From NCBI RefSeq assembly GCF_007997015.1, contig NZ_VOSM01000012.1, positions 1 through 64,000 on the forward strand: 64,000 bases of DNA, written 5' to 3'. The position numbers were made by a program, and so were the translations under genes. Below, one piece after another: positions 25,263 through 34,293 of the stretch. The stretch comes from Lujinxingia vulgaris. GTDB taxonomy: Bacteria; Myxococcota_A; Bradymonadia; Bradymonadales; Bradymonadaceae. The notes under the pieces are model-generated. The model was given only the letters and a program-made list of their open reading frames with translations. It searched no databases and was not told the origin of the DNA. Each line of letters starts with the position of its first letter. The first letter of the stretch is position 1.

Positions 25263-25633
25263 TGAAAACCTTTGCGATCCTGGGCAGCCTCTTTGGCATG
25301 CTCGCTGTGGTCACCGGCGCCTTTGGTGCGCACGGGTTGGCCGACAAGGTCGACGCCCGCATGCTGGAGATCTGGCAGACGGCGGCGCATTACCAGATGG
25401 TGCACGCCCTGGCCCTCTTTGCGGCGGCCTGGCTCTTTAGCCAGACCCAGGCCACCGCGGCGATCACCGCCGGGTGGTGTTTTACGGCCGGGATCCTGGT
25501 GTTCAGCGGCTCGTTGTACCTGATGGTCTTTACCGGCGCGCGCTGGCTGGGGGCGATCACGCCCATCGGCGGCACCGCGATGATTGTTGGATGGTTCTGC
25601 TGCATGCTTGCAGCGCTTAAATTGGGGAGTTGA
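25262..25633 (+). CDS. DUF423 (YgdD-type) inner-membrane protein
   Basis: 123 aa with four predicted transmembrane helices. Family features: GAFGAHGL near residue 20, LEIWQTAAHYQMVHALAL, the third helix with TAGILVFSGSLY and the end GAITPIGGTAMIVGW. DUF423 proteins are widespread small membrane proteins of unknown function. The ATG at 25262 overlaps the previous stop (TGATG); a GTG three bases upstream is an alternative. hutH begins four bases after its stop. Confidence 0.9.
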   Translation: MKTFAILGSLFGMLAVVTGAFGAHGLADKVDARMLEIWQTAAHYQMVHALALFAAAWLFSQTQATAAITAGWCFTAGILVFSGSLYLMVFTGARWLGAITPIGGTAMIVGWFCCMLAALKLGS

Positions 25634-25637
25634 TCCC

Positions 25638-27215
25638 GTGGTTGATGCCGTGATGTTGGGTCAGCGTCTGCTGAACCTCGAAGATATCGAAGATGTCGTA
25701 TACCACCGAAAACCGGTGGAGCTTGCGCCCGATGCCATCAAACGCATCGACGAGGCCGCCGCCTACGTGCGTCAGATGGCCGAGAGCGGCCAGGCGGTCT
25801 ACGGGGTAACTACCGGCTTCGGCGCCAACCGCGACCGGGTGATTCGCCCCCAGGACGCCGAGCGCCTGCAGGAAAACCTGATCATGAGCCACGCCTGCGG
25901 CGTGGGTCCAGCGCTCGATGTGGACGTGGTGCGCGCGATGATGCTTCTGCGCATCAACGCCCTTGCTCAGGGCAACTCCGGCATCCGCACCTCCACGCTC
26001 AACCTGCTCATCGAGATGCTCAACCGCGGCGTGCACCCCATCGTCCCGGAGCTCGGGAGCGTGGGCGCCAGCGGCGACCTCTGCCCCCTGGCGCATATGT
26101 GCCTGCCCATGATCGGGCTTGGTGAGGTGCAGGTCGAAGGCGTGACCTACACCGCCGAAGAAGGCATGAGCCGCGCCGGCCTGGAGCCGGTGCGACTGAC
26201 GTACAAAGAGGGCCTTGCGCTCCTCAACGGCACCCAGGCCATGACGGCGCTGGGCGTGGTCGTCGCCCTCTCCCTTCGCCCGCTGCTGGACTGCGCCGAC
26301 GCCATCGGCGCGATGAGCCTGGAGGCCGTCGGCGGGCGGATGGAGGCGCTCGATCCGCGCATTCACGCCATCCGCCGCCGCCCCGGTCAGATGCTCAGCG
26401 CCGGCCACGTGCGCTACATGGTCGAGGGCAGCGAGCTCGCCGGCTCCTCCCCGGGCACCGTCGAGGGCAAGGTCGAGTACGTGCAGGACTCGTATTGCCT
26501 GCGCTGCATGCCCCAGGTGCACGGCGCCTGCCGCGACGTGCTCCACCACGTGATCAACGTGCTGATGACCGAGGCCAACGCCGTCACCGACAACCCGCTG
26601 GTCTTTGTGCCCGACGCCTTCCAGGACGGCGCGATCCTCTCCGGCGGCAACTTCCACGGCCAGCCCGTCGCCATGGCGCTCGATTACCTCAAGCTCGCCA
26701 TCGCCGAGATCGGCTCCATCTCGGAGCGACGCAGCGCCAAACTCACCGACAAATACTTCTCCGAAGGCCTTCCGGCCTTCCTGGTCAACGAGCCCGGCCT
26801 GAACTCCGGGATGATGATTCCGCAGTACGTCGCCGCCGCGCTTGTGTCGGAGAACAAGAGCCAGAGCCACCCGGCCAGCGTCGACTCCATTCCCACCAGC
26901 GCCAACATGGAAGACCACGTCTCCATGGGCATGCACGCCGGCCTGCACGCCTTCCGCATCATGACCAACGTGGAGCGTATTCTGGCGATTGAGTATTTGA
27001 TCGCCGGCCAGGCGCTGGACCTGCGCGAGGGCTATCAGCTCGGAAAACGCACCGCGAAGGCGCTCGAAAGTCTGCGCCATAAGGTCAGTTTTTTGAGCGA
27101 AGACCGCGTGCTCTACACCGACATCAACCACGCCACCGAGCTCATCCGCCGCGGTATTCCGGCGGATTGCCTGGCTGACTACGAGACGGATCACGACGCC
27201 ATCCTCTCCGATTGA
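25638..27215 (+). CDS. hutH: Histidine ammonia-lyase
   Basis: 525 aa. Removes ammonia from histidine to give urocanate, the first step of histidine breakdown. The Ala144-Ser145-Gly146 triad in GSVGASGDLCPLAH cyclises to the MIO electrophile. Other family stretches are VYGVTTGFGANRD, NLIMSHACG, LLNGTQAM, VTDNPLVF and ENKSQSHPASVDSIPTSANMEDHVSM. The start is GTG 25638, with GGGGAG eight bases upstream; an ATG at 25653 is an alternative. No other hut gene is in the window. It is the last gene of the + strand run from the origin. Confidence 0.95.
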   Translation: MVDAVMLGQRLLNLEDIEDVVYHRKPVELAPDAIKRIDEAAAYVRQMAESGQAVYGVTTGFGANRDRVIRPQDAERLQENLIMSHACGVGPALDVDVVRAMMLLRINALAQGNSGIRTSTLNLLIEMLNRGVHPIVPELGSVGASGDLCPLAHMCLPMIGLGEVQVEGVTYTAEEGMSRAGLEPVRLTYKEGLALLNGTQAMTALGVVVALSLRPLLDCADAIGAMSLEAVGGRMEALDPRIHAIRRRPGQMLSAGHVRYMVEGSELAGSSPGTVEGKVEYVQDSYCLRCMPQVHGACRDVLHHVINVLMTEANAVTDNPLVFVPDAFQDGAILSGGNFHGQPVAMALDYLKLAIAEIGSISERRSAKLTDKYFSEGLPAFLVNEPGLNSGMMIPQYVAAALVSENKSQSHPASVDSIPTSANMEDHVSMGMHAGLHAFRIMTNVERILAIEYLIAGQALDLREGYQLGKRTAKALESLRHKVSFLSEDRVLYTDINHATELIRRGIPADCLADYETDHDAILSD

Positions 27216-27255
27216 TTTTAATCAGGGAGCGATGCTGTGAGTGGGGCATGATGTA

Positions 27256-27277
27256 GGGGCCCCCCTTGTGGGGGCCC
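27256..27277 (+). terminator. GC-rich hairpin after hutH
   Basis: GGGCCCCC (27257-27264), CTTGT loop, GGGGGCCC (27270-27277). A stable hairpin 40 bp after hutH, without a T tract; possibly a terminator or a copy of the dispersed hairpin seen at 17444. Confidence 0.45.
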
Positions 27278-27287
27278 GGTTGCTGAG

Positions 27288-27625
27288 TTGCCGATTTACC
27301 TGAGTAAAACGAGAGGTAAGGGGCCTGAGTTGTCGATTTACCTGAGTAAAACGAGAGGTAAGGGGTCCGAGTCGCCGATTTACCTGAGTAAAACGAGAGG
27401 TAAGGGGCCTGAGTTGCCGATTTACCTGAGTAAAACGAGAGGTAAGGGGCCTGAGTTGCCGATTTACCTGGGTAAAACGAGAGGTAAGGGGCCTGAGTTG
27501 TCGATTTACCTGAGTAAAACGAGAGGTAAGGGGTCCGAGTCGTCGATTTACCTGAGTAAAACGAGAGGTAAGGGGCCTGAGTTGCCGATTTACCTGAGTA
27601 AAACGAGAGGTAAGGGGCCTGAGTA
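27288..27625. repeat. Family C tandem array, eight units of 42 bp
   Basis: Each unit contains GATTTACCTGAGTAAAACG and AGAGGTAAGG, so TTACCT and AGGTAA form a 6-bp stem around GAGTAAAACGAG. Units differ at a few positions (GGGGCC/GGGTCC, GTTG/GTCG, one GAG to GGG). A 112-codon open frame crosses the array on the + strand with a 14-residue repeat (IYLSKTRGKG); there is no ribosome binding site, so it is treated as non-coding. From 27626 to 27732 nothing else is seen. Confidence 0.92.
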
Positions 27626-27732
27626 GCCCCTCTGTTATGAACAGAACCCGCGCTAAGTCACCTGAGTGGCGGCCCTCACCTCCCCGAACTCCCCGCTAAA
27701 CCCCACCATGCCCCCCATCTAATTGATTGAAA

Positions 27733-28029
27733 TTATTGGAAAAATTCGTCGGGGAGGAGGCCGCGGCCGAGGGCGCTGTGGTGGCGGGGGTCTTCGTCGG
27801 GTGGGGCGGGGGCGGTGTCGGGGTCGACGACCAGGGCGACGAGGTCGTCGTAGGTTTGAAAAATGCGCTCGGGCAAAAGCCCCAGGGTGTCGAGCACGCG
27901 GTGGGGGGCGCCGGCCTTACGCGCCTTATCCAGCAGCTCGCCGGTGTGGGCGGGGTATTCGACGTCGGCGATGTATTCGGTGACCTCGTTGAGGAGGCGG
28001 TTGGTGGCGCGGTCGATGGTGGGGCTCAT
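27733..28029 (-). CDS. DUF2795-like small protein
   Basis: 98 aa, cytoplasmic. The segment YIADVEYPAHTGELLDKARKAG..RVLDTLGLLPERIFQTYDDL follows the DUF2795 pattern (about 50 residues: strand, 'YPA', helix, 'LP' and acidic end). The tail is Pro/Asp-rich. The ATG at 28029 is preferred over 28083 because GGAG lies nine bases upstream. It is 61 bp downstream of a relative on the same strand (28091-28384), probably one operon. DUF2795 function is not known. Confidence 0.7.
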   Translation of the reverse strand: MSPTIDRATNRLLNEVTEYIADVEYPAHTGELLDKARKAGAPHRVLDTLGLLPERIFQTYDDLVALVVDPDTAPAPPDEDPRHHSALGRGLLPDEFFQ

Positions 28030-28090
28030 GGCCAGTCTCCAGCCCGGGGTGTGGGGTAGGGGGGATTGGGATGTGGTGCGCATCGCTCCA

Positions 28091-28384
28091 TCAGTGTGCG
28101 GTCTTGTTGGGGAGGCTGCTGCTGCCTTTAAAGATGGAGGTGGAGGAATGGGGCTCGTTTTCGGGGTCGAATTTGTAGCCGAGGAGCGCTTTTCTCAGCT
28201 CATTCTGGTCCTGGTAGGTGTGTTCGGGGATGTCGCCCAGGGCCTTGAGGGTGCGCTCGGAGGCGCCGGCGTTGCGGAACTGGCTTAAAAGATCTTCGGT
28301 GTAGATGGGGAAGGTCACGTCGGCGATAAGCGCATCAATCTCGTCGGGGGAGAGGCGAGTGGGGTGGCGGTCGGCGTAGCGCAT
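28091..28384 (-). CDS. DUF2795-like small protein, paralogue
   Basis: 97 aa. The segment LIADVTFPIYTEDLLSQFRNAG..RTLKALGDIPEHTYQDQNEL aligns with the protein encoded at 27733 over its DUF2795-like core, while N- and C-termini differ. GGAG six bases before the ATG supports the start. The pair looks like a tandem duplication that has diverged. Confidence 0.7.
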   Translation of the reverse strand: MRYADRHPTRLSPDEIDALIADVTFPIYTEDLLSQFRNAGASERTLKALGDIPEHTYQDQNELRKALLGYKFDPENEPHSSTSIFKGSSSLPNKTAH

Positions 28385-28503
28385 GGGGGGCTCCGGGGGG
28401 CGGTGGAAAAGGGTCAGCGTATGCCAGAAACGTGAACACGCCGGGCCGGAGACGAAACGGATGGGATGTCGATGTCCGACCCCGGGTCGCGGATGAGGCG
28501 CAT

Positions 28504-28543
28504 AAAAAAAGGGCGATGTCCGACCCTCGGTCGGACATCGCCC
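28504..28543 (-). terminator. Rho-independent terminator of the Cys-rich lipoprotein gene
   Basis: GGGCGATGTCCGA (28511-28523), loop CCCTCGG, TCGGACATCGCCC (28531-28543): a 13-bp perfect stem, followed on the - strand by seven T. It lies 30 bp after the stop of the gene at 28573. Confidence 0.95.
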
Positions 28544-28572
28544 TGATGTGGTGCGGCGAACAGGCGCGTGAA

Positions 28573-29541
28573 TCAGCCCTCGGTCAGCGCCGGTGAACAG
28601 GTGATGGTGGTGTCGCAGACGGTGACCTCGACGCAGGGATCTTCGATCGAGGTGCAGGCCTCTTCGGTGATCTCAAAACCCTCGGGGCAGACCGGGGCGG
28701 CGCGGCACCCGGTGGTGCGCTGCTCGCCACTGCAAAGCAGCTGGAACTCCCCGCAGCCATAAAAGCTCATGCAGTCACCCCATTCGGTGCAGGGCGGGGT
28801 GTTCTGGTGGGTGTCGGGGCATTCAAAGCTCTGAGCGCAGCTGCCGCCCGGGGCTTCTTCGCAGGTGATCGTGGTGCCGCAGGCCTCGCGCTCGTAGCAG
28901 GAGGCATCGTCGGGGCAGGTGTCAATCGGGGTGTCGCCGGGGTCGCATTCGGGAAGGGCCTCGCAGAGCTCGAGGACCTGGCAGGTGATCGACTCGCCAC
29001 AGGCCTCGCGCTCGTAGCAGGAGGCGTCGGCCGGGCAGGTCTCAACCGGGGTGTCACCTTCGTCGCACTCGGGGATCCCGTCGCAGGTCTCGTGCTCGGT
29101 CTGGCAGATGATGGTGGTGCCGCACTCGGTGACGTCGTAGCAGATGGAGTCGTCGGGACACGCATCGACCTGGATGTCGTCGTCGTTGCAGACCGGTGCG
29201 CCCTGGCAGGCCTCGACACGCTCACAGATGATCGTCGCGCCGCATTCGGTGACCGAGTAGCAGCCGTCGACCGAGGAGCAGTTGTCGACAGGGGAGTCGC
29301 CGACCTCGCATTGGGGCACCGCGGTGCAATCGGTGGGGGTGTCCTGGCAGTAGATGGTCGAGCCGCAGAGGGTGTTTTCGTGGCAGCTCTCGTCGCCTTC
29401 GTCGCAGCTTTCGACTTCGGTCTGGTCGGCGTTGCAGGCGGGATAGGCTTCGCATTGGCCGACATCCCCATCGCCGCAGGCGCTCAAGGTGAGGCTTAAG
29501 AGGAGGGCCGCGCTCAGGCGACGCAGAGTTTTGAGGATCAT
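28573..29541 (-). CDS. Lipoprotein with seven Cys-rich repeats
   Basis: 322 aa. Signal peptide with lipobox LSAC (Cys22). The rest consists of seven repeats of about 40 residues, each with about six Cys in the order C-x5-C-...-C-...-C-x5-C-x5-C, for example CEALPECDPGDTPIDTC followed by ASCYEREACGTTITC. Repeats 4 and 5 are nearly identical, so units have been copied recently; repeats 1, 6 and 7 are the most diverged. The even Cys number suggests disulfide-bonded modules outside the inner membrane. Very acidic. No known family recognised, though Cys-rich repeat lipoproteins are common in myxobacteria-like genomes. It has its own strong terminator. Confidence 0.82.
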   Translation of the reverse strand: MILKTLRRLSAALLLSLTLSACGDGDVGQCEAYPACNADQTEVESCDEGDESCHENTLCGSTIYCQDTPTDCTAVPQCEVGDSPVDNCSSVDGCYSVTECGATIICERVEACQGAPVCNDDDIQVDACPDDSICYDVTECGTTIICQTEHETCDGIPECDEGDTPVETCPADASCYEREACGESITCQVLELCEALPECDPGDTPIDTCPDDASCYEREACGTTITCEEAPGGSCAQSFECPDTHQNTPPCTEWGDCMSFYGCGEFQLLCSGEQRTTGCRAAPVCPEGFEITEEACTSIEDPCVEVTVCDTTITCSPALTEG

Positions 29542-29682
29542 GGCAGGCTCGGGGGCAGGGAGCGCATCAAGGCGCCGAATTCATATCCAGAGAATGCCCC
29601 GAGCTGTAGCGAAGAAGAGAGCCCCGAATCAAGCACCATGCTCCGGAGTCAGCCTCACCGGCGATGCATAAAGCGGCCCTGA

Positions 29683-30879
29683 TTAAAAATAACCGAAAAG
29701 GGCGGTGCGGGCTTTGTTGAGGCCGGCCAGGGAGTGAATATCCCGGTTAAAATAAGGCACCTTCAGGATCGGCATCGTTTTGGGGAGCCGATCGCCCATC
29801 AGCGCGATGCTGGAGGCGTCCTGGGTGGCGCGGAGCTCGAACTGGGAGGCGTTCTCCAGCAGATGCTCGGCCAGGTCGGTGGGGTTGAGCGCGGGGTCGA
29901 GGGCCGGGAGCGGCGGCTCGGAGAGCGCGGCGGCCAGGGCCTCGGGCGGCAGCGCCAGGGCCTCTTCGCTGACCCAGCGGGGGTGCACGCGGTTGACGAT
30001 GAAGGCGTCGACGTGCAGGGCGTCGCGGTCGAGTTTTTCGTAAAAGTAGAGCGCTTCTTCGACCGTGAGGCTGTCGGGAGCGGTCACGACGACAAAGCCC
30101 GTGCGGGAGCTTTTCAAAAGATCGATGACGCCGCGGGCGCGCTCTTCAAAGCCCTCAAAGAGCGAGGAGAAGGTTTTTAAGAAGACGCCGAGCTCGCTCA
30201 AGAGCTCCCCGCCGGTGAACTTGCCCAGCGTGCGCATCACGTAATTTGTGCCGAGGGAGACAATTCCCATGCCGGAGCGCCCCGAGAGCACGCCGGGCTT
30301 ATAGAGCCACTGCAGCGCGCGGGAACTCACCGCGTCGACCAGGCGCTCGGGGGCTTCGAGAAAGTCGAGCGCGTGGGTGGTGGGCGGGGTATCGAGCACG
30401 ATCAGGTCAAACTCGCCAGACTGCACAAGCTCATGAAGACGCTCCGAGGCGGCGTACTCCTGGGTGCCGGCCAGGCTGGTGGAGAAATAATGGTAAAAGC
30501 GGTTGTCGAGGATGGCGTCGCGCGTTTTGGGATCGGGGGCGTGGCGCTGCACCAGGCGATCAAACGAATCCTTCATATCGAGCATCATCGCCCAGAGCTC
30601 GCCCTTTGGCTCAAGGCCGAGCTCTTCGAAACGCTCGAGTGGGATCTGCTGCATCTCGCTGCCCAGGGCCTCGATGCCCAGTGAGTTGGCCAGGCGGCGC
30701 GCCGGATCGATGGTCATCACCAGCACGCGGCGGCCGCTGAGCGCGGCGTTGAGGCCAATCACCGCGCTGGAGGTGGTCTTGCCCACGCCGCCGGAGCCCA
30801 CGCAGATCACGACCTGTCGCTCGGAGATCACGCGCTCAAAGTATCGGGAGGCCTGGGCCTCATCGTCGGTGCGGGCCAT
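29683..30879 (-). CDS. ArsA/Get3-family ATPase (downstream member of a pair)
   Basis: 398 aa. Deviant Walker A CVGSGGVGKTTSS (near residue 27), switch I region MTIDPARRLANSLG and switch II LDTPPTTHALDFLEAPERL. ArsA/Get3 proteins use ATP to move anions or tail-anchored membrane proteins; no arsenic genes are nearby, so an arsenite role is unlikely. It follows a second ArsA-like gene by 53 bp on the same strand. Paired genes of this type are also known in actinobacteria, where the two products form a heteromer; a similar complex is inferred here. AAGGACT lies five bases before the ATG. Confidence 0.87.
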   Translation of the reverse strand: MARTDDEAQASRYFERVISERQVVICVGSGGVGKTTSSAVIGLNAALSGRRVLVMTIDPARRLANSLGIEALGSEMQQIPLERFEELGLEPKGELWAMMLDMKDSFDRLVQRHAPDPKTRDAILDNRFYHYFSTSLAGTQEYAASERLHELVQSGEFDLIVLDTPPTTHALDFLEAPERLVDAVSSRALQWLYKPGVLSGRSGMGIVSLGTNYVMRTLGKFTGGELLSELGVFLKTFSSLFEGFEERARGVIDLLKSSRTGFVVVTAPDSLTVEEALYFYEKLDRDALHVDAFIVNRVHPRWVSEEALALPPEALAAALSEPPLPALDPALNPTDLAEHLLENASQFELRATQDASSIALMGDRLPKTMPILKVPYFNRDIHSLAGLNKARTALFGYF

Positions 30880-30932
30880 GGGGGGAGTCCTTCAAAAAGG
30901 TCGCCGAGCGTGCTCAGCCGCCGCCGGGCAAC

Positions 30933-31958
30933 TCAGCCGGCGGAGCTTGAGGAGCGGTCGGCGGTATCTTCGGCAGGGTTGGCAAGCGCGGGAAGCTCGC
31001 GGGAGAGGTGCTCGGCGATCTCGTCGATCGTGGCGAAGCTCATGCGGTCGTGGAAGTAGAAGGGCACCTCGACCATGGGGGCGTCGGCCTGCTCGCGCAG
31101 AAGATCGAGGTATTCTTGCTGCATGGCGACCCGCGCGTTGCGGAAACGGGCGGCTTCGACAAAGCCCGCGCCCGGGTGGGTCTGGGCGCGCTCGTCGCCG
31201 GCGTCGGCGGCGGCCTGCAGGGCGGCGTGGGCCTCGTTGAGATGCGCGACCTGGGCGTCGTCAAAGAGCGGGCGGTAGACGGCATTGGCGAGCACCACGC
31301 CGATCGGAACCCCCATCTCTTCGCGCACCACCCGGGCCAGCTCCAGGGTCTCGTTGACGGGCATGTCTTCGGCCAGGGTCACCAGGTTGATGGCCGTGCG
31401 CTCCGGGTCTTGCAGAAGATCGAGGATGCGCTGGGCTTCCTCAAACATCAGGCCGGACTTCACAAGGCTGGTGATCACCGAGGGAATCTTCAGGAAGAAA
31501 ATACCGTGGCCGGTGGCCGGGGCGTCCACGATGATCTTGTCCCATTTCGGGCGGCCGGACTCGTCGGTCTCGTTGACGTGGTAGTAGGCCTTGCCCAGCA
31601 TCACCAGCTCGTTGAGGCCGGGGATCACTTTGAGAAAGGAGCTGACGATGCGGTTCTCGAAGACGGCGCGGTAGACGAGTTTGATCTTGAGGATCATAAG
31701 CGCGTATTCGCGCATCGCGGCGGCCGGGGTGACGTTGACGGCATAGAGGTTGTCGTCGACCTCGCGGATCTCGTGGTCGACTTCACCGGCGCCAAAGAGG
31801 GTGCTGATCTTGCCCTTAACGTTGAGCTCCATCAGCAGCGTGCGTTCGCCGCGGCGAGCGCAGCTGAGGGCGAAGGCCGCCGAGAGGGTGGTTTTGCCCA
31901 CGCCGCCTTTGCCGCTGAAGAGGAAAAATCGCCGGTTGTAGAGGTCTGGGGAGGACAC
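30933..31958 (-). CDS. ArsA/Get3-family ATPase (upstream member of a pair)
   Basis: 341 aa from GTG 31958. Walker A FSGKGGVGKTT near residue 15, then MELNVKGKIS and IIVDAPATGHGIFFLKIP as switch regions. The longer open frame to 32081 adds a Pro/Arg-rich leader without a ribosome binding site; the GTG has GGTGAG six bases upstream. Unlike its partner it lacks the DPARR motif. It ends in a Ser-rich tail. Together with the gene at 29683 it probably makes a two-subunit ATPase. Confidence 0.83.
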   Translation of the reverse strand: MSSPDLYNRRFFLFSGKGGVGKTTLSAAFALSCARRGERTLLMELNVKGKISTLFGAGEVDHEIREVDDNLYAVNVTPAAAMREYALMILKIKLVYRAVFENRIVSSFLKVIPGLNELVMLGKAYYHVNETDESGRPKWDKIIVDAPATGHGIFFLKIPSVITSLVKSGLMFEEAQRILDLLQDPERTAINLVTLAEDMPVNETLELARVVREEMGVPIGVVLANAVYRPLFDDAQVAHLNEAHAALQAAADAGDERAQTHPGAGFVEAARFRNARVAMQQEYLDLLREQADAPMVEVPFYFHDRMSFATIDEIAEHLSRELPALANPAEDTADRSSSSAG

Positions 31959-32280
31959 GTCGGGCTCACCGAGGAGGGGGGAGCTGCTGGGAGGGGCCCG
32001 GCCGAAGCGGCGCGCGATGCGCGGCCGGCGATGAGGCCCGTGAGGCAGGCGGAATCTAATCAGGAACGACCGCAACCGCAAGGCCCTGCGGGTCGGGAAG
32101 GGTGGGCGAAGTGCCCATGCTTGATGCCGGTGGAACGAAGCGGCGCTGGAGCTTGTTCCGCACCCGACTTATAACGCCGTGGGCGCCCCGGTGAAGGATG
32201 AGGCAGGATATGCAGTATATCCAGGATATCCCTGCGGGCCGCCGACTTTAAACGATGCAACGATGAGCGTGAGGCAGGTG

Positions 32281-33390
32281 ATGGCGATATCGCAACAGAT
32301 TCGGGCGAACTTTGAGGCGCGCGGCGCGGTTTTTGGCGACGAAGGTCGGGTTCGCTATGTGGGTCAGGAGGGCGACGAGGATCAGGCCGGCGTCGACGCG
32401 GTGCTCGAAGAGGGGCTGGGCTGGGTGGCTCGAAGCCCGCGCGAGACGCTGACGATCGCCGGCGATGACGCCATTCCCTGGCTTCAGGGCCTGGTGACGA
32501 GCGATCTGATGGGCCTGGCCGAGGAGGGCCGCGGCCAGCGCACCGCCTGGGTCAGCCACACCGGACGCTTTGTTGGTGAGGCGCGCCTCTTGCATTTTCC
32601 CGAGATGCTTCTGGTGGATATGGAGCCCGGCACGCTGGCCGGGGGGCTGATGAGTCACCTGCGCCGCCATATTATTCTGGAAAAGGTCACGCTCAACGAT
32701 CGCAGCGCGGAGACCTTTGTGCTGGGGCTTTACGGCCGGGGGGCAGCCCGGGTGCTGGCGCAATGCGGGTCGTGGGCGCATCGGATGGCGCCGGGAAGTT
32801 TAAATATGTTTTCGGGCACCTGGGGTCAGCTCGCGGGACGTGGCGTGGTGGTGCAGCGGGTGCCCTGGTCGCCTGAAGAAGCCTTCGAGCTGCGCCTGGA
32901 TGCGGGTGATGTGCTCGAGGTGATGAAGGCGGTGGAAGAGGCCGTGGGTCGGCCGCTTTCGATGTGCGGGGAGGCCGGTTTTGAAAGGCTGCGCCTGGCC
33001 GCCGGGGTGCCGCGCTTCGGGGTGGAGCTGCACGAGAAGGTGATTCCCCTGGAGGCCGGTTTTGAAGACGCGATTGCCTACGATAAGGGATGTTATCTGG
33101 GCCAGGAGATCATCGCGCGGCTCGATACCCGCGGCACGCCGGCGAAGATGCTGCGGCGGGTGAGTTTGGAGGCGGGGGAGGCGCCGGAGGTGGGGGCGGA
33201 TGTGGAGGCGCTCATTGATGGGGAGTGGGTCAAGAAGGGGGAGCTTGTCAGCGTGGCCCGCGACGTGGGTGGGGCGTTGTACCGGGGGCTGGTCTTTATG
33301 AAACGTGGGGCGTATGAGGTGGGGCAGACAATCCGCGTCGGTGAGGTAAGTGGCGAGCTTGAGGCCCTTCAATCGCTGCCCGGCGCGTAG
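32281..33390 (+). CDS. ygfZ: YgfZ/GcvT-domain folate-binding protein
   Basis: 369 aa. YgfZ proteins bind tetrahydrofolate and help maintain certain Fe-S enzymes. The signature [12 protein letters not shown] is near residue 268, and the N-terminal GcvT-like domain has the expected order ([20 protein letters not shown]). The start is ATG 32281, with GAGG six bases upstream; an ATG at 32263 is possible but has no site. It starts the + strand group after the - strand ArsA pair, and is 98 bp upstream of uppS. Confidence 0.9.
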   Translation: MAISQQIRANFEARGAVFGDEGRVRYVGQEGDEDQAGVDAVLEEGLGWVARSPRETLTIAGDDAIPWLQGLVTSDLMGLAEEGRGQRTAWVSHTGRFVGEARLLHFPEMLLVDMEPGTLAGGLMSHLRRHIILEKVTLNDRSAETFVLGLYGRGAARVLAQCGSWAHRMAPGSLNMFSGTWGQLAGRGVVVQRVPWSPEEAFELRLDAGDVLEVMKAVEEAVGRPLSMCGEAGFERLRLAAGVPRFGVELHEKVIPLEAGFEDAIAYDKGCYLGQEIIARLDTRGTPAKMLRRVSLEAGEAPEVGADVEALIDGEWVKKGELVSVARDVGGALYRGLVFMKRGAYEVGQTIRVGEVSGELEALQSLPGA

Positions 33391-33488
33391 TAGCGTGCGC
33401 CGGCTCCCGCGTGCGTTGATATGTTGAGGGGCCCTGGCGAGCGCTGAATTTTCTGAACAAGTTCGAACCTTTTGCGAGTGCAGACGCG

Positions 33489-34292
33489 ATGGCAAAACTG
33501 ACGGTCGATGAGGCCACGCTCAAGCGGTTTGAGGGAAGCGTCCCGCGGCATGTGGCCGTGATCATGGACGGCAACGGGCGCTGGGCGGTGCAGCGGGGGA
33601 TGGCGCGCATTCGCGGCCACCACGAGGGGGCCAACGCGGTGCGCCGCGTGGTGGAGAGCTGCCGTTACCTGGGGGTGGAGATTTTGACGCTTTATGCGTT
33701 CAGCTCCCAGAACTGGGGGCGGCCTCGCGATGAGGTCAGCGGGTTGATGACGCTCTTTGATCTCTACATCAAGAAAGAGCGCAAACGCCTTCTGCAGAAC
33801 GGCATTCGCATGCAGGTGATCGGCGACCGCGAGCGCCTCTCTCCGAAGTTGCAAAAAGCCATCGGGGAGCTGGAGGCGCGCAGCGCCGAGAACACCGGGA
33901 TGATTTTGCAGGTGGCCGTAAGCTACGGCGGTCGCGAAGAGATCACCCAGGCGGCGCGCAACATCGCGCGTGATGCGGTCGCCGGAAGGCTGGACGTCGA
34001 CGCCATCGATGAAGATACGATCAGCGACTACCTCTACACCCGCGGGCGCCTCGATCCGGACCTTGTGATTCGGACCAGCGGGGAGTGCCGCGTCTCGAAC
34101 TTTTTGTTGTGGCAGATCGCCTACAGCGAGCTCTTTATCACCGAGACGCTCTGGCCGGATTTTGATGAGGCGAAGCTGATCGAAGCGTTTGAGGATTACA
34201 GCCGACGCCAGCGGCGCTACGGGCAGACTGGCGAGCAGATCGAAGATGAGGAGGGGCAGGGCGGCCCCGACACCAGCGTGAGCGAGGGTTGA
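33489..34292 (+). CDS. uppS: Isoprenyl transferase (undecaprenyl diphosphate synthase)
   Basis: 267 aa. Extends farnesyl diphosphate with isopentenyl units to make the C55 carrier lipid for peptidoglycan and other glycans. Motifs: [13 protein letters not shown] with catalytic Asp27, [22 protein letters not shown], and the C-terminal [20 protein letters not shown] and TLWPDF. The C-terminal 20 residues are an acidic extension. The start is ATG 33489. thiD follows one base after the stop. It supplies the same envelope pathway that murF-alr, two genes on, also serves. Confidence 0.95.
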   Translation: MAKLTVDEATLKRFEGSVPRHVAVIMDGNGRWAVQRGMARIRGHHEGANAVRRVVESCRYLGVEILTLYAFSSQNWGRPRDEVSGLMTLFDLYIKKERKRLLQNGIRMQVIGDRERLSPKLQKAIGELEARSAENTGMILQVAVSYGGREEITQAARNIARDAVAGRLDVDAIDEDTISDYLYTRGRLDPDLVIRTSGECRVSNFLLWQIAYSELFITETLWPDFDEAKLIEAFEDYSRRQRRYGQTGEQIEDEEGQGGPDTSVSEG

Positions 34293-34293
34293 G

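Noticed and set aside
27288-27626. 112-codon frame with a 14-residue repeat
   Set aside because: Repeat artefact as above; kept as a repeat feature.
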